Positions 1 to 8,900 of a stretch of 64,000 bases of DNA are shown one piece after another. The DNA is from Rhynchopus sp. YZ270_cl-10 (taxonomy: Eukaryota; Euglenozoa; Diplonemea; Diplonemida; Diplonemidae): assembly GCA_964035575.1 (NCBI GenBank), contig OZ037876.1:62001-126000 (forward strand). Reading direction: 5' to 3'. Both the position numbers and the translations under genes were made by a program. The notes under the pieces were generated by a model. That model did no database searches. It saw nothing but the letters and a program-made list of their open reading frames with translations, and was not told the origin of the DNA. The stretch's first letter is position 1, and every line of letters starts with the position of its first letter.

Positions 1-2487
1 GTCCAAACAACGAGGTCCATTTTCCGCCACTCCTACTGGGAGGTAGACGTCGCCTGGCCGCTTCTTCGACTCCAAATCCACTCTCACGGTCTCCTCCAAA
101 GCAGGGTCCAAGCCCGCCCCTTGAGCCGCTCGGTACACCGAATCCCGCAAGGCGTTGTGGCGGGCGACGCGGTGTTTGGAGTAGGGGCAGCCAAAGGTGT
201 GGTCGCCAAAGGAGTCCATGACAACCCTTTTCTGCCCCCCCTGACATGCCGAGCAAGTCGTTCCCTCCGCATGGATGGCCACCCCTAGTCGGAAACGGGT
301 CACAACCGCAAAGTCCGCTGAAGACATCTGGTTCCTTGCTGAGGGTGTCGCCGTGAGGTACGTCCCAGAAAGCGGCAGGAGAAGGGACTTCATCCGTGCT
401 CGGTCTCGCATGCAGAGCTGTTGCATCAACTTGTCTGCCTGGGCGTCAATCACCGCAGATGACAGACTCTGCTGCTCCAGGATCTTCTTCGGCTGAGCCC
501 TGTCCACGTGAAACGCCACCGGTACCCTGGAGTTGTACTCCTCAGCCGCGCTGTTCCATCTCTCCTCATCCCAGGTGAAGGCAGGGTCCAAGGCCTGCGA
601 CAGTTGCAGGTTCCCTGACTGAGAGGCGAGGGACGCAGCCGTCCGATGGTCCACTGTGCGACGGATACCCAGCCCCCCAAGCGCCACAGGAAGCGCCGCC
701 TGCGCCCTTGCCAACTCCGGCAGCGCCCCATCCGGGTCATGCAGAAGCGCAGCCAGGCACCTGTCGATCAGGTCGTCAAAGGCCGTCAGGTACTCCGCGC
801 ACTGTGGGATCCCCCGCATGTAGAACACCATGCGGCAGTAGCCTTCGCAGTATCTCAGTACGTAGAAGGCTGCCTGGGAGTCCCCGAGGTCCACAAGGGC
901 TTCCAGGTTGCGGCGGGAATCGTCCACCTTCTGGGCCATGTACTCCTCGCAGAAAGCCGCAGACCCAATGGGGATGCCCAAGAAGTCGAACCCATCCACA
1001 TCCAACAGCCGGAACCCGCCTTCACCCATGGCGTCCTGTCCACCCTCGTTCAACGTGAACCCCACGGCCTCGAGATCCTCCTTGGAGACGCCACCAGTGG
1101 AGATGAGCTCACACTTGTTCGCGTTCACCTCCAACCCCAGTTCGGAGCTACGAGTGCACAGAACCTGGTACGCCTCAAAAACCGCCTTAGGGGACCCCCG
1201 CAGAGAGCCGTCATCGAGGTACCACAAAGTCCCATCCAGGCCTGGGTGCCCCTTCAGCTCTAGCGCCATCTGGTGGATGGTCAGGGAGAAGAGAAGCGGG
1301 CCCAAGGGATCTCCTTGTTGAGCTCCGCGCTGTGACCTTATGGTATCCCCACCATAAAACAGGCTGGAGGGCTCCAGGTAACACCATCGCACCCATGGGG
1401 CCAGCTCGGGGAGGTTGGCGTCGACCGCTCTTAGCATCGACAGGCGGTCTACGCAGTTGAACGCGTTACGGTAGTCAATTTTCAAAATGACTTTACCTTT
1501 TCCGCGGTTGCGCACGGCGTACTGCGAGATAACATCAGTCGCCACTGCCGCCCCCCTTGCCGTTGCCACCCCCACCTGGTTCCCTCGAAGAAGAAGCGTC
1601 CTAGCAGGCACCCGCACTCGCGCCGACAGAATCTTTCCCACCAGTCTGCGGAGAGTGTCCCCAACCGCAATCGGACGCACGTCCTCCTCCAGGCCCGGCC
1701 CCTTTGCAGGCTTCCGGAGAGCCACCAAGTTAGCGCCGGCGAAGAACTCAGCCACCTCCACTGGAGCATTTCCTCGTGCCAAAGACGTCAACACTGCGGC
1801 CAGCGCTGCCAAAGTGCCCTTAGCCCGCCTCTGTAGGCGAAGTGTACGAAGGTGCGCGCCCGTCACGTTCGAGGGACCCGCCGCCGATGACTTCGGCATG
1901 CTCCGCAGGGCCTTCATCACCTCCACCACTGTCACCGGTGGGACCTCCTGAGGCTGGGGCCAATCCGCCTGCTCCAGGGCCTTGGAGTCGGCAGCGGCTG
2001 GGTGCTTCGTCTGAAGCTTTTCCAGCGTCGCCGGTGTCTGTGGGGCGAGGCCGTCGCTGGTAGCGCATGACATGGCCTGGCTCGGGAGTCCTGCTCTCGC
2101 TTTGGCGATGGTGCGCTTCCGTCTCCCTTCGTCAGTGTCCTCATCCGACCACCCAGAGGGCCTTGGCTTCCGCTCCTCTACCGTTTGCTCCCACAGGGCG
2201 ACATACTGGCCAGCCTTCCAAGCCTCCAAGTCCTTCCCCCAGGTGCTCGTCAAACGTCGCTCCTGGTCCTTGCCCCCTCGTTCTGTCCGTGTCCGGTGCA
2301 ACACAGTGAAGAACAGTGCAAGGCGCTTCCATGCCACCTCGTCTTGGTACTCAAGGATGTCCATAAGAACCCTCAGGAAGAGCTCGCTGTACAGCTGCAG
2401 GTGTTTGTCTGGGCACCCGCCCTTCAGCTGGATCCTGGTGGTCCCCATGACTTCAAAGGAGGGGAGGTCATCCTGATCTGTCAGCAT
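1..2487 (-). CDS. LINE A polyprotein fragment: reverse transcriptase + restriction-like endonuclease (partial)
   Basis: I translated the minus strand codon by codon: the frame is open from a stop at 2596-2598 to the window edge, and the first in-frame ATG is at 2487. In order: a short Cys pair (CNTCTVHF, about 2550-2530), a linker aligned with D, RT fingers (RGNQVGVAT, about 1580), RT motif A (VILKIDYRNAFN, about 1485-1450), the QQGDPLGP motif (about 1320-1297), the catalytic YLDD box (about 1225-1213), FDFLGIPIG thumb region (about 990-960), and an endonuclease with CSAC, GDHTFGC, RHN and the start of the RPGDVYLPVG catalytic segment (below about 250). Catalytic residues of the RT are intact. 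No frameshift is seen, so the copy is young. The start shown is only the first ATG; the real protein probably began upstream of the truncation. Confidence 0.85.
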   Translation of the reverse strand, partial: MLTDQDDLPSFEVMGTTRIQLKGGCPDKHLQLYSELFLRVLMDILEYQDEVAWKRLALFFTVLHRTRTERGGKDQERRLTSTWGKDLEAWKAGQYVALWEQTVEERKPRPSGWSDEDTDEGRRKRTIAKARAGLPSQAMSCATSDGLAPQTPATLEKLQTKHPAAADSKALEQADWPQPQEVPPVTVVEVMKALRSMPKSSAAGPSNVTGAHLRTLRLQRRAKGTLAALAAVLTSLARGNAPVEVAEFFAGANLVALRKPAKGPGLEEDVRPIAVGDTLRRLVGKILSARVRVPARTLLLRGNQVGVATARGAAVATDVISQYAVRNRGKGKVILKIDYRNAFNCVDRLSMLRAVDANLPELAPWVRWCYLEPSSLFYGGDTIRSQRGAQQGDPLGPLLFSLTIHQMALELKGHPGLDGTLWYLDDGSLRGSPKAVFEAYQVLCTRSSELGLEVNANKCELISTGGVSKEDLEAVGFTLNEGGQDAMGEGGFRLLDVDGFDFLGIPIGSAAFCEEYMAQKVDDSRRNLEALVDLGDSQAAFYVLRYCEGYCRMVFYMRGIPQCAEYLTAFDDLIDRCLAALLHDPDGALPELARAQAALPVALGGLGIRRTVDHRTAASLASQSGNLQLSQALDPAFTWDEERWNSAAEEYNSRVPVAFHVDRAQPKKILEQQSLSSAVIDAQADKLMQQLCMRDRARMKSLLLPLSGTYLTATPSARNQMSSADFAVVTRFRLGVAIHAEGTTCSACQGGQKRVVMDSFGDHTFGCPYSKHRVARHNALRDSVYRAAQGAGLDPALEETVRVDLESKKRPGDVYLPVGVAENGPRCLD

Positions 2488-2598
2488 TCCTCGACTGGAG
2501 GGAGACGGAGCGGTGAAGCCTTCTTCGCCAAAGTGCACCGTACAGGTGTTGCAGACCTCCTTGCTCTGCGGGTTTGCGGGTTTGCGGGTTTGCCGTCA
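1..2598 (-). mobile_element. LINE element A (OTU/REL lineage), 3' part beyond window
   Basis: Minus-strand non-LTR retrotransposon fragment. Similarity to element D starts in the zinc-finger region upstream of the RT and runs through RT and endonuclease to the window edge, so the 3' end lies outside. Upstream (right) of about 2598 there is no further similarity, which suggests 5' truncation; an 8-bp motif GGGTTTGC repeated three times (about 2570-2593) sits at the junction. It is clearly a third subfamily, closer to D than to B/C. No target-site duplication can be tested because the 3' end is missing. Confidence 0.85.
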
Positions 2599-2930
2599 AA
2601 AGGGACATCGCAAGCAACCACTCACCTGCTGTCGAGTACGACAGGACGAATACGTTACATACTCAGTGCACAAGACGTTGGTGGAGGAAGGGAGCCAACA
2701 TGAAAGAAGAGAGAGAGAGAGTTCAAGTGCAATTTTTTTTTTTTTTTTTAAAGCCAAGATGACCACGCCTATTGCTAAAGTGGGTTCCCAATTCCGCCCC
2801 CCCTGCCCCTGCCCCCTCCCCTTCCAGTTCGTATTTTTGTTTAGTTGGTACGCTACATACGTCACACGCAACAAAAAGAAAGTAGAGACTGCACAACTTG
2901 GTAAAAGCAACTTTAAAAAAAAAAAAAACT
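2599..2930. other. Unassigned spacer between LINE A and LINE C
   Basis: No gene is recognised in these 332 bases. There is a T17 run (2733-2749) and an A14 run (2915-2928) that, with flanking AAAG and CTTT, form an inverted repeat of about 17 bp bounding a 195-bp pyrimidine-rich segment. This could be a small foldback sequence or two independent poly(A)/poly(T) tracts left by retrotransposition. The sequence directly before C (ends CTTT A14 CT) shows no convincing duplication of anything after C. Confidence 0.4.
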
Positions 2931-3096
2931 CGGGAGGTGCGGAATGGGAGGATGGCAGCAGGGATGAGCCGCCTCCACAAGGGTGGGCTGGCAGAGCGTA
3001 CTGAGGAATCCACAGACATCCTCCGCAGAAAGCACCCCCATGAGGATTCCGAGCCGCTGAAGCCGATCGCCGCCCTCAAAGCCATAAATAGCATGG

Positions 3097-3100
<4 letters not shown>
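2931..3100 (+). mobile_element. LINE C, left (5'-truncated) piece
   Basis: These 170 bases match, on the plus strand, the region just upstream of the RT in element B (reverse complement of about 9761-9960). They keep an open frame reading REVRNGRMAAGMSRLHKGG through AALKAINSMA. Relative to B there is one in-frame 33-bp deletion at about 3043, which removes the stretch rich in P, T and S between HPHE and SEPLKPI. The match stops at GCATGGCAAA (3091-3100) where the poly(T) of element D begins, and resumes from the same ten bases at 24333. The left boundary at 2931 is where similarity to B starts, so C was already 5'-truncated or broken before D arrived. Confidence 0.88.
3091..3100. repeat. Target-site duplication of LINE D, left copy (GCATGGCAAA)
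   Basis: Ten bases directly abutting the 51-nt poly(T) of D. The same ten bases recur at 24333-24342 on the other side of D, and B carries the uninterrupted version (reverse complement of 9761-9770), which gives the empty site. Confidence 0.92.
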
Positions 3101-3151
<51 letters not shown>

Positions 3152-4342
3152 CTCCCCACCGGGGTTCTTTTTTTTTTTTTTTTTTCCCGGTGGTCCGGGT
3201 TTTGAATGTTTTTAGTGTTTTCTTTTTCCCAGAGAGGGTTGGGGGGAGGTGATCAGGGGTCTCAGGGACCTCGAATCAAAACAGAGGTGTCTTGACAAAA
3301 AAGGCTCAAAGGTGCAGAGGTCTGTTTAGCCTTACAGCAAATCCTTTAAAAAAGGAAAGGCCTTGAGACATAACAAAAGAGGGTTTTGAGGCAGACGGAG
3401 GGGCTCAACAAATAAGACCTTCCAGGACCCAAGTTTTTTCTAGCCCACAGCAACATAGGTAGAAAGAACATGAGAGGAAGAAGGGACTTACCTGCATGTG
3501 AGATGAAGAGGGAAATAGGCAGAGGAGAAGGAGGGGCTTTTTCACTTCAGGGGTTCTTGATGGTCAGGGCTGGGTTTCTTCTAGGTGGAGATTCCCATGG
3601 GTAGACCAAAAAGAGAGAGTAGGTTGAGGTGAAAAAGTTTGGGACAATAAAGACAATAAAGACAATGTAAAACAGTTGAAACAATGACAATAACATACAG
3701 ACAGACCAAGTGATGACCTCCCATGCCTCAGGGGCAAGGATGTTCAGCTGGTTCTGGGTTAGTTTCCTGAATCTGGAGGGGGGGTGAGCGAATCATACAA
3801 CCCTTCAGTATGGAAACGGAGTCTTGGGCAAGCCTGTGAAAAAGAGGAATAATGGAACAAAAGGACAAGGGTAAAAAAAATATTAACAAGGGGGTGAATA
3901 AAATAAAGAAAATATTAACAAACTAGACAAGGGGGTGAGGGGTAAAAAATGGGAGTTGTGTTTTTGAATTTTCTGTACAATATTGGATCTGTGCACAGGG
4001 GGCATTACCCCTCTAACAGCAAGGGTAAAGTTGAAAATAAAGGAAAGTGCTTCTTTGAGGCACTATGACACTTTGACAATCTATTTTTTGAAAGTAAAGT
4101 AAAAAGAAGTGCATCCTGGTGGCACTTTGACACTGGCAAACATTCTATTCTATTGTGTCTACTGTTTCTATTCTAAATTCTAAAACACTGGCTGGGCGAC
4201 CTCCTGGGAACACCTCACACAAAAATCAAAATGGTAAATGACAAAAATAAAAATGGGGAAAACCACGTTTTCGTACACATATTCTTTGCTTTGCTTTGCT
4301 TTGGTTTGCTTAGTTTTGTGTTGTTTTCTTTGTATCTCTTGT
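3152..4342 (-). other. 3' untranslated region of LINE D
   Basis: About 1.19 kb of low-GC, A-rich sequence lies between D's stop codon (just before 4342) and its poly(A). It has no ORF of note and contains simple direct repeats such as GACAATAAAGACAATAAAGACAA near 3643-3665. The inserted elements lie upstream of this stretch. Nothing else is recognised here. Confidence 0.75.
3156..3193. repeat. Hairpin at 3' end of LINE D, next to the tail
   Basis: CCACCGGG (3156-3163) pairs with CCCGGTGG (3186-3193) around a T-rich loop, directly next to the poly(T). On the element's RNA this would be a GC-rich stem immediately before the poly(A) tail, a place where a reverse transcriptase could recognise its template. 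Confidence 0.6.
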
Positions 4343-4599
4343 TTATTGAAAGTCCTCATCAACCGCGTCGACATCGATGGAGCAAGCCGCAGCACAGGAA
4401 GTGGCAGACGGGTGGGCGGAGGGTGCGGTGTGGCCACTTCCTGTCTGGGCGTTCATTGCTGCTGATGCGGTGGAGGAGTCGGAGGTGGACTGTGCGGCGG
4501 CGATGGGGGACTCTTCATCGCTCTCCATCATCACCTCTGCGGCAGTGTAGCGTCGTCCGAAAGGGGATGTGGGCTCAGCAGAACAGGAAGTGGCAGACG

Positions 4600-4601
<2 letters not shown>
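4343..4601 (-). CDS. C-terminal end of LINE D ORF, separated by the B and Y insertions
   Basis: Reading on the minus strand from the duplicated target (CCG TCT GCC) the frame continues open and in phase with the D ORF that stops at 14172, through TSCSAEPTSPFG and ESDEESP, to a TAA at about 4343. It contains a second copy of the segment QTGSGHTAPSAHPSA that also forms the last D codons before the insertion, so D's C-terminus carries a direct duplication of this Ser/Thr/Ala-rich module. No enzymatic motif is visible. The region is the natural end of the D protein; the 27 codons that D currently reads after 14172 belong to Y. Confidence 0.8.
4394..4444. repeat. Inverted repeat (ACAGGAAGTGGC arms) with uninterrupted copy of the insertion target in its loop
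   Basis: The 12-bp arms 4394-4405 and 4433-4444 are perfect; the 27-nt loop carries the rest of GGCAGACGGG (4403-4412), the motif at which B and Y inserted in the neighbouring paralogous module. This is an empty-site homologue inside the same element. Confidence 0.8.
4589..4601. repeat. Target-site duplication of LINE B, left copy (AGTGGCAGACGGG)
   Basis: Thirteen bases directly abutting B's poly(T); the same 13 bases are at 13175-13187 on the other side of B. Confidence 0.9.
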
Positions 4602-4653
<52 letters not shown>

Positions 4654-4654
<1 letters not shown>

Positions 4655-5940
4655 GTGTTGTTCAACTTAGCCCTAGGCTCGCTTTTTTTATCTACATCCA
4701 GTGACAGAGGGGGTACTTACTAGTCAAGCGAGTATGTAAACAGCTAGATGTCCAGACAAGGGCACTTTACTATTGTACTGGCAAGACAGTGCCTGAAAAC
4801 ACAGTTAGTGGCACTAAAATAGAAAGCATGTGGGACAACTACAACCAACACTTCCCTGCAAATAAGCAAAAGGGTAGTATGTGAGTGCAATTTTTCCCAA
4901 AAGGAAAAGGGGAGGGGATGGGACGGGAGGGTTGCTCTGTCTACCGGTGTAGTTTTATTTTGCTTTGTCTTGGGGAGGGGAGGGGAGGAGAAGGAGGGGA
5001 TTGAGTGAGCCGTTTCCTCTGTAACACACAAACAAATAAAAAGGAAGTTCCATAATCTTTTTAGTAGTTTTCTTTTTGGTGAAAATTTTTGAGAACTTCT
5101 GTAAGTGTGACCTGACCCGACTGACTGACACCCAAAGGGGAAAACAACAATAACGCACAACAAAATCAACAACAACAATGGTGGGTCTCGTGCTTACCTG
5201 TGGTGGTTTTGAAAAATGAAAAATTTAAATTGACCTTCACAAGGTAAAAATGAAAAACTAAAGGAGTGAAAAAAGGAACTCAAAGGACAAGAGTTCTGTA
5301 CAAACTCTACTCTACTGCACAATCTATAAAAGTGGCCCAATGGCTCCTGATGCCACTGGCCTGGCTCTTAGACAGGTCTTACTCCGAGACTGCCCTCTAC
5401 CCTCAGAGCCTCGTCCAAGGGGTAAGGGCCGTCGCTGGGGTAGACCCGTCCTAGCCAGCAGCCAACCAAAAATATTAACAAATAGGAAGGGGGGCGGAAA
5501 GGGGGGAAAGGGGGGGGCAAACCCCAAAGGATGAAAAGAACCAAAAACACAAAATAAAAAGGGTCTTTTGTTTTGTCTCTTGTAGTCTTTTTTGTTTGGA
5601 TGATTAACGCCAGTAGCGACCCCCCATGGAACTCGTAGGGGATGGGGTGGGGGAAAAAATCTCCGTCGCTTACTCCTAGGCCGACGCCCACAGACAAACC
5701 GCCTCCTTGGCTTACTCCTGACGTTTTCTGTGAGGGGGAAGATTTGGAATTTACATACAAGGGGCTTGACACCAGGGGGATTACACACATGTATCTAATG
5801 GGAGGGGTTGGGGGTAAAAAGGAAACAGGGAACTAAACAGGTGTTGCTACACACAAAAGTTGGGGTGGGGGAAAATAACAGAGAAGGGAAGGGCAACAGT
5901 GCCCACATAAACCACAATCACAACCAATCGCGAGGCCCTT
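4654..5940 (-). other. 3' untranslated region of LINE B
   Basis: The 376 bases after the stop codon (5565-5940) match C's 3' UTR. The remaining 911 bases (4654-5564) have no counterpart in C: similarity ends sharply after ACAAAACAAAAG. The unique part is A/T-rich with G- and C-runs (for example around 5490-5520) and no recognisable gene. Confidence 0.75.
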
Positions 5941-8900
5941 CTATTTGAAGGTCGCCTCCATCATCAGCACCAGGACCGCCCTAAGCGCCCCGTACTGACT
6001 CGTCTGCCGTCCTCCGACGCGCCCCAGCTCCTCCCGCTGATCCCACCACGCGTCCAGCGCCTCGTACGCCACCTCCGGTGCCAAGGGAGTCATTCCCTCT
6101 CGCCTGGTCCCTCCCCTGGGGAAGAAGCAGTCCGCCCACTCTTCGACATTTCTCGGCACCCTGTCCCCTTCCTTCTGGCTGTGTGGGACTAACCCTTTCG
6201 CCTCCACATCCGACCCTCGCGAGATAGGGGGAGAAGGCCGCCTTGCTGTGGTCTCCGCAGACCTGTCCTCCACTACACCGGAGCGACGAGTGTGGTTCCC
6301 CTGCGCCCGCCGCGAAGTCCCAAGGGTGGTCAGCTTCGTCCTTCTTTCCGCGTGGGACTTAGCCGTCCATCCACCAGTCTTCGCTGAACCCAAGTGGTGG
6401 TCACCAGTCAGAGCTGTTGGTGTGGTGTTGTAGCTCTGCTCTGATGGCCCCCAGACGAAGGATTCTGCTGCGGTTGCGGTGTTGTTGTCCATGGTGGTGT
6501 CGTGGTCGGCGCAGTCGGCGGAATCCTCCTCATCCATAACCTCCTCCTTCACCTCCGTTGCCGCGTCCTGTGGGGGAGCTGGGTTGCTGTTGTAGTAGCT
6601 ACCTCCCACTGTCTGCGATGTTGTCGGCTGAACTGGCTGAACTGGCTGAACTGGCTTTGCCCTCAGCACACACTTTGCGTTGGCGCTCCCACATCCCTCA
6701 CACCATGTGCGCTCGCAGGAACTACAAAACCAGTGGGGGACACTACATTCGGTGATGAGTGCGCAGTTTTCGCACGTGAGCAATTCCCCCTGTCTCCCCG
6801 GGCGCTCCTCCATCCGTGACAGCGCTCCGGTGCTGTGGCACTGCATCTCTGGAAGGGGGGTGTCGGGGGCAAGGCTTCGCAGATATGCAAACGTGTTGTC
6901 TGTCATGCATAACGGCGAGAAGTGGCCAGCCTCGTGAGCTCCTGTGTGCAGCACTGCTACGGCCCCGTTCGACTTGCTGGCTGGTCTATGGATGTGCACC
7001 TTAGAGTCCGATGACACGACCGCCACAATGACTACCTGCAAAGCCCGTGCCAGACCCGCCAGTGCTGTCTGGTCCGCCCACGACCTGCGATCCCTGTTCC
7101 CTGCCAGGCTCATCCATCGCACCCAGGTCGCGAGGTCGGGCATCGCATTTCTCGCCAGGTCAGCATCTCTCTTCACTCTCTCCACCGCCAGGGACCGAAG
7201 GGTCGACGATGTCACCACCTTCCAGCTCCGCACTGACCAGCACACTGCGTCGAACGCACAGTCTCCTACTCGGAACGGCACGGGCACCTGCGGTCGGGAC
7301 AGCCCCCACTTCACCAAGTTGGCCTCCAGTTCGCTGTGGGGGGTTGGGTCCTGTGCTGCTGTCTCTGGCGCCGTTTCCTTCTCGTTGCCTGTCTCTGGCT
7401 CCTCCTCCGCACTCACCCTGATGTCTCCCTGGTGGTCGTCTGTCACTTCCAGGTTAGGTAGATGGTCGGGGGGCAAGCGTATCAAGTCCCCCTCTTCCGG
7501 GTCGACGGTGGGATCTAAGTCCACACGCTCTCGCAGAGGACCCCTCAGGCAACCAGTCAGAGACCCTCGATCCGTCGCGGCCTTCCCGATCTGTCGCTGC
7601 AGCGTCGTCCCTAGCCCCCAATTCCACCTCTGTGACATCTCCACTCTGTTCCCAAGCTTCCTGTCCGCTGCGAAACGGAGCATCTGCTGCCATATCGACG
7701 CCGCCGCGGGTCCCAGACCTCCTGTGGTCTCCAGGGCGAAGGGTGTGAACGCCAGCCGCTCCGCCGCACACGCGTCACCATGCTTCTTCCTCTTGGCAGT
7801 TTCCGCCTTCGTCGCCGCGTACCCCTTCGCGACTGCGGCACCCTGCACCATCGACGCTGACGTCGGCGTCCACACAGTCACATCGATAGCTCGTCCTCTC
7901 GACTCCCCGACCCCTGTGGACAGCAGAATGTCAGCGGGCTTGTTGTTGCCCAGGATGAGGTGGTTGGGTTCCAGGATGGGGCTCAGACCTGCCTCATTTG
8001 CTGCTCCATACACATAATCGCGTACTGAGTTATGTCGCAGTATACGATGCCCACCCATTCTGCAGGCGAAGATGTGGTCCCCCCTGGTGTCCATGGGCTG
8101 GTTGCATTGCCTGCATGAGACACCCTCCGCGTATATGGGGAGGTGGAGGCGGAGTCTGGCTGCGGCCTTGAATGCAATCGGAGGGATGTAGTGCTCCCAG
8201 GTGGGGGGTGCAGTAAGCCAGGACCCTGCTTGGGGGAGGGCCAGAGAATTGAGACGCGCCTTGTCGTACGCATCACCCTTGACGAAGAGGTCCCGCAATT
8301 GTTCCTCCAGGATCCCTGCAGACAGATCACGTTGACGCAGGGGGACGGCTGGCTGCAGCTTGGGGTCAATCCTAGCACCTTCAGCCACTTGCTCGTTGTA
8401 CAGCGTTGCCGTCCGTTCCCATCCTTCGGCGTCCCAGGTGAAGCTGGGGTCCAGTTCGGTGCACAGTTGGTGCAGGCCGCTCCTTGCTCCCATGGCTGCT
8501 GCAGTCCAGTGGTCGCGGATGCGGCGCACGCCCATGCCCCCTACCCTACATGGCAGTGCGGCCTGTCTCCGTGCTTCTTCCGGCAGGCCTCCATCCTCAT
8601 CACCAAAAAGCGCGGCCAGGGCAGCGTCTACCTCCTTGTCGTACTGGCTGAGGTACTTGTGGGTGCACGCGTGACCAATGGCTCTCATGTAGAAAACCAT
8701 GCGTGCAAACCCCTCGCACTGACGGAGTAATGTCAGTCCAGCCTGCGAGTCAGACACCTTCTGCAGCAGACGCAGTTGCACCGCGAATTCCTCCACCTTC
8801 TTCTCCATGTACGCTTCGCAGTACTCGTCGTCCCCGATTGGCGCCCCCAGGAACGCAAAGCCTCCATACTTCACGCTCATCACTTTTCCTTCACAGGCTG

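Noticed and set aside
2581-2660. GTGAGT-like splice donor upstream of LINE A
   Set aside because: No matching acceptor or exon; the stop at 2596-2598 and loss of similarity fit 5' truncation better.
6944-8017. 357-codon open frame opposite the LINE B ORF (and its twin at 26086-27159)
   Set aside because: GC-rich antisense shadow of the REL/OTU coding region, with no domain of its own and identical in both copies only because B and C are.
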